Part shown: positions 7,805-16,151 of the stretch, piece by piece
Numbering within the stretch: position 1 is the stretch's first letter
Layout of the letters: each line of letters begins with the position of its first letter
The notes under the pieces: generated by a model
The model's database searches: none
What the model saw: the letters and a program-made list of their open reading frames with translations, nothing else
Told to the model about the DNA's origin: nothing
Translations under genes and position numbers: made by a program
Origin: Shewanella sp. MBTL60-112-B2
GTDB lineage: Bacteria; Pseudomonadota; Gammaproteobacteria; Enterobacterales; Shewanellaceae
DNA length: 64,000 nt
Reading direction: 5' to 3'
Assembly: GCF_019655055.1 (NCBI RefSeq)
Contig: NZ_BPFA01000018.1
Span: 1-64,000 of the forward strand

Positions 7805-10033
7805 CTATTTAAAGCTGATGCTCCAGGGGTTAATTTTCCCTTGATTAAAAATGCGTTGGTCTACGACTCGTAGCGCCCAAACTCCCTGGATCTTGATATT
7901 GTTAATGTTCACTTGATAACTGCGTTTTATTTTGCTCGGAACGTAAAACATTTTATTGTGTAATCTATAGCTTTTACCATACGGGTCAATGAGATCAATT
8001 ACTAACTCAGAGGTATCATTATGCTCAATATCAACAAAAACACTGGCTTTTTTAAATCTTTGAGTTGATGATACCCACATTGGAATCTCAATCCCCTTGG
8101 GATTATAATCAGGAATTAGATAGCTTTTTTGGTTTCGGTAAACACCTCCATTTTTATCGTAGGTGATATTCATAGTGACCCCGCTATAATCGCTAACACC
8201 ATACATTGTGAAATAGTAGCGTGAGCGGCGTGGAGTTGTTATGACACATGTTTCTTCATTTCCAATCTTGTAAGAACCACATTCTTGATGTGAAAATGAG
8301 GGAGTTTGACTTATGAATATATCAACGTCGCCTTTGCCTTTGCTTGTTTGAAATTTGAGATTGGAGGCTCCATTTGGAACATTAAGATAAAAGATGTATT
8401 TACTCTTTTTTGATCCTGACATCTTAGGAATTGGCATTCCTGGTTCTATTGCAATACCTTTTTTACATTCAACCCCAACTTTTGAAAAGGCTACGGCAAC
8501 ATCAATGGGGCTTAGACCCTGCCCTGAAGCTGCTGTGGCTATACCACATACGGCATCTTCAAAGTTTGTGTTCATTTGCCAATACAATTCGTTTGCATGA
8601 AGCATTACACCGAAAGCTTTTCGAATATCCCAACCAGGTTTGTTGGCAAGTAAATAAAACGCATGATTAAAAATACCGGCTGCTTTATGTATTTGCATGC
8701 CAGGCTTATAGTGTTTGTAGTGTTTTATTGTTAAATTATTTTGCCCTCGGTCTTCAAAATAACGGAGTGGCTTATACCCTTTTGTGTACTCATAACCAAC
8801 CATCCAGTCATTTTTGCCTTTAACAAAGTATTCAGCTGTTTCACCAGCCATATCCGAAAAAGCTTCTCCAATAGCGCCTGCTTCACCTTTGCTAAATAGC
8901 CTTGAGTTATTACTTGTAAAAGCATGAGCAATTTCGTGCGCGATGACGTCAAGAACAGTCGTTGGGTAATGATTATAGTTACCATCACCAAAAACAACCT
9001 CCTTACCTGTCCACGATGCGTTATTAAAGTCAACACCGTAATGTACCTTTACAGGTAGCTTATATGGTGTAGGGATAGGCCTTGTCTTGTACCATCTGTC
9101 GAACATCTCAAAGGTTTTAGTTGCATAGAAATGTGCGTCATTAAGTGGTGAAAAAGCGCCGTTTATATCTTTGACAGTATTATTAGGGCATATATAGCTA
9201 AATGGAGTATCGCCTTTTACTGCGTTATTGAGATTCACAGTATAAACATAATCATTTTTCAAAGTGCAAAGGTTGTTAGCTGCGGAAGTAACTAATAACT
9301 TTTCATAGTCTATACCGAAGGTGTACTTTTTGGTTTTTACATTTCCACCAGGCCCTGTACCATATTTGTGAATTCCTGGGCCATATTTGTAAACGATATT
9401 GTTAATGCCATCCCACTTTTTTAAAATGTCACCAGAAATTGCGTCGATTAAAGCGAAAGGACGTGTAGGCTTATCTTTAAGTAATAAAGACGATGTCAAG
9501 TATACTAGTTTGGGTTGTTCATGGTCTATGTCTAATTTTATATAAAGTTTTGCCTCACTAAAATCTCCTTCAGATTCAATATTAAAAGTGTTGTTTAGAA
9601 TATTAACTGCTTCTTTTTGGCTTATTATTTTATTAGTAGTTGTTGAATCGATACTTAAGTTGTTTAGATACTTTCCATTATTAAGGTTATATTTAGCTTT
9701 TGGAGAAATAGTATCGGAGGGGGTATAGTCGAGGATGACAGAGCTACCTATGATAGGTATACCCATATATTCTTGATGAAATCTAATTTTTGTCGTGCCG
9801 TTGGATAGTTTTAATCTTTTGTTTTCAACTAGTTTGCTATCTGAATTGTTAAATAGATAAGTAGATAAGTATTGTTCTAATGATTCCGTAAACTCAGAGT
9901 TTGTTATTAGTTTTTCAGAGAAGCTCAATGGTCCAGCTTGCTCGTCTATAGTTTCCCATGCTGCGCTATTTACATTTTCAATTGAAAATACGGATATGAA
10001 TGTAAATAAAAACATTTTAAAAGGCTTGCGCAT
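7805..10033 (-). CDS. Secreted M4-family zinc metalloprotease (thermolysin/vibriolysin-like)
   Basis: A 742-residue preproenzyme. A signal peptide (1-24) is followed by an FTP/PepSY propeptide (about 35-215), then the M4 catalytic domain. Zinc ligands are His366 and His370 in HEIAH, with Glu390 in GEAFSD. A pre-peptidase C-terminal domain (about 540-625) and a P-type domain (about 645-742) follow; these are normally trimmed during secretion or aid substrate binding. The length is that of multidomain vibriolysin-like enzymes. The gene and its flanks are clearly AT-richer than the neighbouring genes, and it lies next to the ffs insertion hotspot, so horizontal acquisition is possible. It is transcribed alone. 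Confidence 0.9.
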   Translation of the reverse strand: MRKPFKMFLFTFISVFSIENVNSAAWETIDEQAGPLSFSEKLITNSEFTESLEQYLSTYLFNNSDSKLVENKRLKLSNGTTKIRFHQEYMGIPIIGSSVILDYTPSDTISPKAKYNLNNGKYLNNLSIDSTTTNKIISQKEAVNILNNTFNIESEGDFSEAKLYIKLDIDHEQPKLVYLTSSLLLKDKPTRPFALIDAISGDILKKWDGINNIVYKYGPGIHKYGTGPGGNVKTKKYTFGIDYEKLLVTSAANNLCTLKNDYVYTVNLNNAVKGDTPFSYICPNNTVKDINGAFSPLNDAHFYATKTFEMFDRWYKTRPIPTPYKLPVKVHYGVDFNNASWTGKEVVFGDGNYNHYPTTVLDVIAHEIAHAFTSNNSRLFSKGEAGAIGEAFSDMAGETAEYFVKGKNDWMVGYEYTKGYKPLRYFEDRGQNNLTIKHYKHYKPGMQIHKAAGIFNHAFYLLANKPGWDIRKAFGVMLHANELYWQMNTNFEDAVCGIATAASGQGLSPIDVAVAFSKVGVECKKGIAIEPGMPIPKMSGSKKSKYIFYLNVPNGASNLKFQTSKGKGDVDIFISQTPSFSHQECGSYKIGNEETCVITTPRRSRYYFTMYGVSDYSGVTMNITYDKNGGVYRNQKSYLIPDYNPKGIEIPMWVSSTQRFKKASVFVDIEHNDTSELVIDLIDPYGKSYRLHNKMFYVPSKIKRSYQVNINNIKIQGVWALRVVDQRIFNQGKINPWSISFK

Positions 10034-10578
10034 ACTTTTAATCCTTATGTTGTTTTTTCGATTGTGGAGTCTTTATAAGTTAGATTGTGCTTTGTAGCTT
10101 TAATGTTATCTTTATACATGTGGAGTAAGTTGTAAATTTGTTTTTTTCTGCCTGTATATTTAGAGGTATATATAAGAGTGTTGATTGATTTTAGGTTTAA
10201 ATGTTTTTAATTGACTCATTCAACCCTAATTTTAGCTATTTATTTGATTTGTTTTTTTTAATCAATTTCATAGGGTTGGAGTGAGTTGTGTTGTTGTGTT
10301 ATTGGGCAGATTTTTTTTGTTGTTAAATATATAGTGCTTATTTTTTTATATTTTTATTGCACGTGTTTATATCTAATTTGATTGTGGAGTTATAAGTGGG
10401 GACTTTTTCTAGGTTAAAATATTTATTAATAGGTACTATGCTATTACACTGTAGTTTTTTCTAAAATTATAATGTTTCTATTTGTATGAAGTGTTATTTA
10501 AATGTTTTTCTAGGCACATATATTTATTCTTTTAAATATGGTGTCTATTTAAAAGTTCTTCTACTGATAATTTGCAAC
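10034..10578. other. AT-rich intergenic region with repeats
   Basis: No gene is supported. GATTGTGGAGT followed by TATAAGT occurs at 10060-10080 and again at 10380-10397 in direct orientation. Between them an imperfect inverted repeat (10214-10228 and 10271-10286, arms of 15-16 bases ending in AACCCTA/TAGGGTT) encloses a 42-base loop. It must include the protease promoter, which I cannot place firmly. Confidence 0.45.
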
Positions 10579-10836
10579 CTATTTAATGCTTGTTTTCAAA
10601 AACGCCCTAGATTTTTCCAGTGCCGTTTGGATCTCATCTTTCATCTGTTGCAGTTCGTTGTAGTCTTCAAAGAAGTAGGTGTCGACTAAATGCCTGATAT
10701 AGCGCACGGGCAGCTGGTTGAGGGTGACACAACATAGATCGGCTAAATAATCTTCTGGAAGTTCATCTAACAAGCCTTCATCAGAAAGCAGTTCGAGTAG
10801 TAGCACTTCGTAGTAGTTTCTTATCTCTAATTGCAT
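10579..10836 (-). CDS. ComFB-like protein
   Basis: An 85-residue protein of the late-competence ComFB family, recognised by the pattern IRNYYEVLLLELL, LPEDYLADLCCVTLNQLPVRYIRH and DTYFFED. ComFB lies in a competence operon in Bacillus. Related proteins in other bacteria have been reported as cyclic-di-GMP receptors, but the role in Shewanella-type organisms is not established. The ATG at 10836 is chosen because AAGGAG lies 8 bases upstream; a longer frame to 10938 overlaps the upstream gene and its extra residues look unrelated. It is the last gene of the leftward run beginning at dinG, 43 bases after the deacetylase-family gene. Confidence 0.75.
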   Translation of the reverse strand: MQLEIRNYYEVLLLELLSDEGLLDELPEDYLADLCCVTLNQLPVRYIRHLVDTYFFEDYNELQQMKDEIQTALEKSRAFLKTSIK

Positions 10837-10879
10837 ATAACGCTCCTTGTTTGATGGCGATAAAGCCACGAACTGACGT

Positions 10880-11800
10880 TTAACTTGTCGACTGCCAGAT
10901 ATTATTGGCCGCAATAAACAGTTGGCTATGGCGCTCACTTAGCGGTATCGATTCTTTACTGTAGCCCCCTCCAATGACACACGCAATGGGTATTTGTGCT
11001 GTTTTAGCTTGATGAATGACTTCTAAGTCTCGCGCGTAGATCCCATCTGTGCTGATATTTAAATACCCTAAGTTGTCATCACTATGAATATCCACTCCTG
11101 CATCGTAGATGATCAGATCGGGCTTATGCAGGCGTATAAGGTAAGCAAGTGTTTGGCTGACTGTTTCTAAGTAGTGTTTATCTTGGGTGCCGCGGGGGAG
11201 TTCTACGTCATAATCGGAGACTTGCTTTCGTGCGGGAAAGTTTTGTTGGCAATGAATAGAGCAAGTAATGACTTGTTCTAATGATTGTGCAATCGTGGCA
11301 GTGCCGTCACCTTGGTGCACGTCACAGTCGAAAATCAACACGGTCTCAATATGGTCTAGTTGCAAGCTAGCATTAGCTGCTAAAGCAAGATCGTTAAAAA
11401 TACAGTAGCCACTACCAAACTGATGGTGGGCGTGATGGTAACCGCCGCTTAAATGAATAGCGCAGCCATGGGTTATCGCTTGCTCACAGGTGAGTGCGGT
11501 GCCAGCTACCGAATATAATGTTCGTTCAATTAACGCTTTGCTCCACGGAAAACCAATTCGGCGTAAGTCTTTACTGTTAATGGTGCCATTAATGAAATCA
11601 TCGACATAACTGGCTTGGTGTAACTGCTTAAGGTTTTGAGTTGAGGTATTTTCTGGGGCGATAAATTGCGATGGCTCTGCAATACCTTGCTCAAGAAGGT
11701 AATCATATAGAGCCTGGTATTTGGTAATAGGAAAGCGATGGGTAGAAGGTAACGCCAGCTTAGAGTAGCTGGCGTGATAGATTAGAGGGATCATACTCAA
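10880..11800 (-). CDS. Histone deacetylase family protein
   Basis: A 306-residue member of the arginase/deacetylase superfamily. The catalytic signature is complete: GGYHHAHH (119-126, tandem histidines), FDCDVHQGDG (157-166; zinc ligands Asp160 and His162) and YDAGVDIHSDDNLG (232-245; third ligand Asp237). Bacterial members remove acetyl groups from small amines such as polyamines or from proteins; the substrate cannot be told here. The compact size resembles the class IV-like bacterial enzymes. It lies 23 bases downstream of the DUF2057 gene and is probably cotranscribed with it. The start at 11800 could instead be the ATG two codons later. Confidence 0.88.
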   Translation of the reverse strand: MSMIPLIYHASYSKLALPSTHRFPITKYQALYDYLLEQGIAEPSQFIAPENTSTQNLKQLHQASYVDDFINGTINSKDLRRIGFPWSKALIERTLYSVAGTALTCEQAITHGCAIHLSGGYHHAHHQFGSGYCIFNDLALAANASLQLDHIETVLIFDCDVHQGDGTATIAQSLEQVITCSIHCQQNFPARKQVSDYDVELPRGTQDKHYLETVSQTLAYLIRLHKPDLIIYDAGVDIHSDDNLGYLNISTDGIYARDLEVIHQAKTAQIPIACVIGGGYSKESIPLSERHSQLFIAANNIWQSTS

Positions 11801-11823
11801 ATCTAGAGTAGAGCTGCTGCTAA

Positions 11824-12528
11824 CTACAGCTGTTTAATTGCCCAGCTCATGAATTCTTTTCGAGTCTGCTCATCGGCGTGTAACCACCAATATTGCAGCA
11901 TCTGCTCGGCTTTGGCTGCATCTTCAGCTGAAGTCGCAGGTGCTGTTGGACTTGTAGCAGCAACAGCTGGCATGGTCGCAGCGGCAGCTGGTGATGGCTT
12001 GCTTACTGGTGCAGTAGGCACTGATGCAACAGCTGCGCCTGTAGCAACTGCGGCTGCAGCATCGACGTCAGTGGCATCATTACCGCTGAATAAGCGTGAC
12101 ACGAAAGACTCTTCAGTAATGTTAGTCTGCGTGACTTTGTAATTAACAGTCCCTTTGTCTTCACGAGTAATCACAACTTGTGGTGACTTAGCAAAGCTTT
12201 TAGGGTTTTTTACAAACTCGCCATCGGCTGGCTTTAGCTGGTAGCTATAATCACCATCGACATCGATAGTCACAATAAAGGCGTTAGACTTTACATTGGT
12301 TTCGCTGTCGCTAAAATCATCTTCAACGAGGTCGTTATAGCGGATGGCGATTTTATGAGTGCCTTTTTCAAGCTCAATCTCAGATTTATGATTGAAAAGG
12401 CTCGTCTTAACTTCTTGGCCATCAACTGCGATGTATTCGAAAGACATTGGGATGTTGAAGTCAGCGGCAAAGGCTGCTGAAGAACCACATAGAGCAAGAA
12501 GTGCGGTAACGGTTAAACGTGGTTTCAT
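11824..12528 (-). CDS. DUF2057 family periplasmic protein
   Basis: A 234-residue protein with a signal peptide (cleavage after AAFA, about residue 21) and the DUF2057/YccT pattern: [17 protein letters not shown], then [23 protein letters not shown]. The second half holds an Ala/Pro/Thr/Val-rich low-complexity linker (about 155-200) and a C-terminal helical tail ending in [21 protein letters not shown]. The function of the family is not known; the tail is typical of Shewanella-type versions as far as I recall. It lies 9 bases after priC. Confidence 0.8.
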   Translation of the reverse strand: MKPRLTVTALLALCGSSAAFAADFNIPMSFEYIAVDGQEVKTSLFNHKSEIELEKGTHKIAIRYNDLVEDDFSDSETNVKSNAFIVTIDVDGDYSYQLKPADGEFVKNPKSFAKSPQVVITREDKGTVNYKVTQTNITEESFVSRLFSGNDATDVDAAAAVATGAAVASVPTAPVSKPSPAAAATMPAVAATSPTAPATSAEDAAKAEQMLQYWWLHADEQTRKEFMSWAIKQL

Positions 12529-12537
12529 TATTGTTCC

Positions 12538-13200
12538 TTAACGATTTTGACTCTTAAAAGGTCGCTCGAATAGTTGGATGCGATCTTCAATATAGCTGGT
12601 AGCTTGCCGACACTTACCTAGACGACTGTGCAGCGAAAGTATTTCATTCTGCAGCTTGATTTTGTCAGCACTATGACAGTTTTCAAGTGAAGATTGCAAA
12701 TTTTCAATTTTTTGTTCAATAATCTTAGCCCAGTTCAAATGTTTATTAAGTTCTTCATAGAGTTGATGGCTATTTTGCATCACATTTGAGGCGATCCAAC
12801 TGAAGCCACTGTCGTTATGAGATTTAATGCCACGCTTAATTGCATAGGATCTGCGGCTTCGCTTTTCTTGCTCAATCGACTTAATGTTAATGCCTGTGGT
12901 TGAAAGGGCGCGTCTGAGAGCACTGAATCTATCTTGTATTTTTTCGCAGCTAGACACTATGGTGTAAGGCGAGCGCTTTGCCTTGAGCAGTTGCTCTAGC
13001 TGGGTAATATTTTTAGAAAGTTGGTCAATACATGGCTGGAGTTGGCCGCCAACTTGAATAAATAGCTCATTATTGAAACGTTCAACGTCCTGCATCATCT
13101 TGCGCTGCCCAGGTGGGAGTCGAGAGTCGTGTTGCAACACTTCCTGCTCTAATTGCTTGAGTTGTAACTTGAGCTTTTGAACTAATTGGTCGGTTGTCAT
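12538..13200 (-). CDS. priC: Primosomal replication protein PriC
   Basis: A 220-residue, helix-rich basic protein matching PriC (primosomal protein N''), including LPPGQRKMMQDVERFN near the N-terminus and RLGKCRQATSYIEDRI near the end. PriC promotes DnaB loading at stalled forks with gaps on the leading strand. The ATG at 13200 overlaps the stop of the upstream transporter gene in an ATGA arrangement, which indicates translational coupling. A longer frame to 13326 runs into that gene and is not used. Placement downstream of dinG suits a shared repair context. Confidence 0.85.
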   Translation of the reverse strand: MTTDQLVQKLKLQLKQLEQEVLQHDSRLPPGQRKMMQDVERFNNELFIQVGGQLQPCIDQLSKNITQLEQLLKAKRSPYTIVSSCEKIQDRFSALRRALSTTGINIKSIEQEKRSRRSYAIKRGIKSHNDSGFSWIASNVMQNSHQLYEELNKHLNWAKIIEQKIENLQSSLENCHSADKIKLQNEILSLHSRLGKCRQATSYIEDRIQLFERPFKSQNR

Positions 13201-13970
13201 AACCAAGCACTCCAAACTAACTGCGCTGCTATTAATAGTATAACGGTAATGAAGATTGGGCGAATAAAGGGCAAACCAAACTTTATTGCCGAATGAGCAC
13301 CGATATAGGAGCCTGCCATCATACAAATTCCCATGGATAAACCTATGGCAAAATTCACCTTGCCTACCGCGATAAAAATAATCAAGGAGGTTAAGTTACT
13401 GGTAAAGGTCATGGCTCTAGCGAGTCCACAGCTATATAGCAAAGGCAGCTTGTGTAGCCCAGTACTTGATACTGTCCAGAATGCGCCGATCCCAGGGCCT
13501 GCAAAGCCGTCGTAAAAACCTAGAGGTAAACCCTGTAACCACTGCTTAATTTTACTTTTTGGCTTTTGCGGAGATTTATGGTTGCTATCGCCCATGGCAT
13601 TGGGTTGAAACAAGGTATAGAGAGCGATGGCGATGATCATGATAGGCAGCCACTTTTCTAGCCATTGATTATCGATAAGATAAACGATGAAGGTACCCAT
13701 CACCGCGCCAATAAAGGTGGCAATAAAGGTGTGGTACCACAAAGAGGGGGAAAAGAGTCGCTGCTTGTAATAGGTGTAAGCTGCCATCGAAGAGCCAAAG
13801 CTAGCTGCAAGCTTATTGGTTCCTAGCGCTAGATGGGGCGGTACGCCCATTGTGAGTAAAGCAGGGATCGACAGCAATCCACCGCCGCCTGATACGGCAT
13901 CGATAAATCCAGCAATAAATCCCACTAATGCGAGTATGGCCCAGCTACTAGGGTCTAGAAGTAAATCCAA
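13197..13970 (-). CDS. TSUP (TauE/SafE) family transporter
   Basis: A 257-residue membrane protein with about eight hydrophobic segments. The family signature is GFIAGFIDAVSGGGGLLSIPALL at the N-terminus and the repeated GFYDGFAGPGIGAFW in the second half. TSUP proteins export or import sulfite, sulfonates or other organic anions; the substrate is unknown here. A second, clearly related TSUP gene lies at 36675. It lies 8 bases after dinG and overlaps priC by four bases. Confidence 0.88.
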   Translation of the reverse strand: MDLLLDPSSWAILALVGFIAGFIDAVSGGGGLLSIPALLTMGVPPHLALGTNKLAASFGSSMAAYTYYKQRLFSPSLWYHTFIATFIGAVMGTFIVYLIDNQWLEKWLPIMIIAIALYTLFQPNAMGDSNHKSPQKPKSKIKQWLQGLPLGFYDGFAGPGIGAFWTVSSTGLHKLPLLYSCGLARAMTFTSNLTSLIIFIAVGKVNFAIGLSMGICMMAGSYIGAHSAIKFGLPFIRPIFITVILLIAAQLVWSAWL

Positions 13971-13978
13971 AACTTGTC

Positions 13979-16051
13979 CTATTCAATCACACGGCGAAAA
14001 GGCGGTAGGGCATCTAGTAGAGACTTACCGTAACGTTTAGTCACTAAACGTCGATCTAAAATTGAAATCCGACCGTAATCCTGTTCTTTACGTAATAATC
14101 TACCACAGCTTTGCACCAGTTTGCGTGAAGCATCGGGAATAGTAAGCTGTAAAAATGGGTTTCCACCTTTTATTTTGATGTATTCCGAGTGCGCCTGTTC
14201 AACCGGAGAAGTCGGAACAGCAAAAGGTAACTTAGTGATAATCAAGTTTGTTAGATAGTCACCTGGCAAGTCGAGTCCTTCTGAGAAGCTGCCGGTACCA
14301 AAAATAATACTCGGCTTGCCCTCATCGCAGCGAGCTTTATGCTGCTTTAATATTTCTTGTCTTGGCGACGTTCCCTGAATTAGCAGACCTGTCTTAATTT
14401 TGCTTTCGACTAGATCGGCCACTTTTTCCATCTGCCAGTATGACGCGAATAATACTAAGCTCGCCATCTCATCTTCAACCAGAACGATAATATGCTTAGC
14501 TAGCTCATCGGTATATTTATCATCCGTTGGCTCACTGTCCATTTTAGGTAAGAATAGTGTCGCATTCTGTTCAAAATCGAATGGCGAGTCTAAAGCTAAG
14601 TAACGACTACCGTCATTGATAGAGAGGCCAACCTGATGGGTGAAATGGTTAAAATTATTGAGCGCTCTTAATGTCGCACTACACAGTACTACGCCTGCCG
14701 CTTTGTCCCATAGCAGGTTTTCTAGCATAAAGCCGACTTCGATGGGGGATGCATTAAACAGATAATCGGATTGTTTACCGGTAAGTTGCTCAATCCAACG
14801 GGCCATAGGCGCACCCTTGGGGCTATCCTCTTTGGCCATCATCTTCCAAAGCTTTTGCAGATTTTCTAATCGTTGCAGCATAAAGCCAGTTTCAGATAGC
14901 AAGGCTTCCGACTGATGCTTTGGAATATCACCGTCTTTTATTGCTTCGTTGAGTAAGCTCAGCATCTTATTAAATTGCTTTAGCGCAACATTTGATGCAG
15001 TAGCAAGGTTCTCGGCTTGCACTAATAATGCTGACGGTAACTTGCCGTGCTCGAACCTAAACCGATTTTCTGGATTATCAAACCGAGCAGCTTGGGTATC
15101 ACAAAACTGAGCCACTTGGTTTAATAGACCTGTGATATCGCCTATATGATCCAGCATGGCTTGTGCTGGTGCAATAATGTTATTGCTCTTGATTTGGTTT
15201 TGTAATTTGCTGGTGGTTTTGCTGAGCTTTTCAAGCCAGTCGTTTGCACCACGCACTGTTGCCTGTGCGCTACTAAAGTCTCTAGCCACAATAGGCAGAT
15301 GATGGGCCTCATCTATAACGTAAAACAGATCTTCTGGATCCGGTAAAATCACGCCACCGCCTAACTCCAAGTCGGCAAAAAGCAAACTATGGTTAGCAAT
15401 CAGTACATCCCAAGTATCGAGATCTTCTCGTGCTTTGTGGAAAGGGCAGTTACGGTGGCTTGCAAGTTGACGATGGCAGCTGTGCTTATCGCAGGCAATT
15501 TGTTGCCACAAATGATCTGGGATCGGCTTAGTTAGCGTGTCGCGCTCGCCATTCCATGCACCTGTCTGGTAATCCTTAAGCAGAGCTTCGAGCATATCCA
15601 CTTGGCTTTGATCAGGCTTGGTCTGCCACATTGCCATTTGGGTGCTGTTATCTGGGCCTACGAGCATCTCTAGTTTAGATAAGCAGACATAACGTTGACG
15701 CCCTTTAACTAAGCCAAAGGTAAAGTCGAGTCCTGATTGCTGTAGGAAGAATGGCAGATCTTTATGTAGTAACTGTTCTTGCAGGGCAACAGTCGCGGTG
15801 GCGATACAAACTTTTTTCTTACTCGCTAGTGCAAGTGGTATGGTGCCAAGAATATAAGCCAATGACTTACCAATACCTGTGCCGGCTTCAACCACAATAA
15901 TACGGCGATTTTTGTCGTACTCACCCGCAAGCGTTTTTGATATTTCCGCAACAATATAGTTCTGCTCTCGGCGAGGGCGAAAGTTAGGCAGAGATGTTGA
16001 GATGCCTTTATATATAGTACGAATTTGAGTTTTAACGTCTGCGGATAACAT
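13979..16051 (-). CDS. dinG: ATP-dependent DNA helicase DinG
   Basis: A 690-residue XPD-like superfamily 2 helicase. Walker A is EAGTGIGKS (55-63). An iron-sulfur cluster domain is shown by Cys123, Cys187, Cys192 and Cys202. The DEAH box is VIDEAHH (245-251). The C-terminal motif VI reads QSCGRLLRKEQDYGR. DinG unwinds R-loops and G-quadruplexes and helps forks pass transcription complexes. In E. coli dinG is SOS-regulated, and here a LexA-like site lies 26 bases before the start codon, shared with polB. It heads the leftward run TSUP, priC, DUF2057, deacetylase, comFB-like. Confidence 0.95.
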   Translation of the reverse strand: MLSADVKTQIRTIYKGISTSLPNFRPRREQNYIVAEISKTLAGEYDKNRRIIVVEAGTGIGKSLAYILGTIPLALASKKKVCIATATVALQEQLLHKDLPFFLQQSGLDFTFGLVKGRQRYVCLSKLEMLVGPDNSTQMAMWQTKPDQSQVDMLEALLKDYQTGAWNGERDTLTKPIPDHLWQQIACDKHSCHRQLASHRNCPFHKAREDLDTWDVLIANHSLLFADLELGGGVILPDPEDLFYVIDEAHHLPIVARDFSSAQATVRGANDWLEKLSKTTSKLQNQIKSNNIIAPAQAMLDHIGDITGLLNQVAQFCDTQAARFDNPENRFRFEHGKLPSALLVQAENLATASNVALKQFNKMLSLLNEAIKDGDIPKHQSEALLSETGFMLQRLENLQKLWKMMAKEDSPKGAPMARWIEQLTGKQSDYLFNASPIEVGFMLENLLWDKAAGVVLCSATLRALNNFNHFTHQVGLSINDGSRYLALDSPFDFEQNATLFLPKMDSEPTDDKYTDELAKHIIVLVEDEMASLVLFASYWQMEKVADLVESKIKTGLLIQGTSPRQEILKQHKARCDEGKPSIIFGTGSFSEGLDLPGDYLTNLIITKLPFAVPTSPVEQAHSEYIKIKGGNPFLQLTIPDASRKLVQSCGRLLRKEQDYGRISILDRRLVTKRYGKSLLDALPPFRRVIE

Positions 16052-16076
16052 GAATGCACTAAGCTAATAAATAGTG

Positions 16077-16092
16077 CTGTACATAATAACAG
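16077..16092. promoter_or_regulatory. LexA box between dinG and polB
   Basis: CTGTACATAATAACAG fits the gammaproteobacterial LexA consensus CTGT-N8-ACAG exactly in both arms. It lies between two divergent genes that are both SOS genes in E. coli, 26 bases from the dinG start and 60 bases from the polB start. Confidence 0.85.
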
Positions 16093-16151
16093 TGATTACT
16101 TAGCCTAAGAAGCGTTTAGTGATTAATAGTGTATTTAATTGAGTATAAAGT

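Noticed and set aside
10486..10689. Plus-strand frame overlapping the ComFB-like gene
   Set aside because: It is the antisense shadow of a well-supported gene plus AT-rich intergenic sequence.
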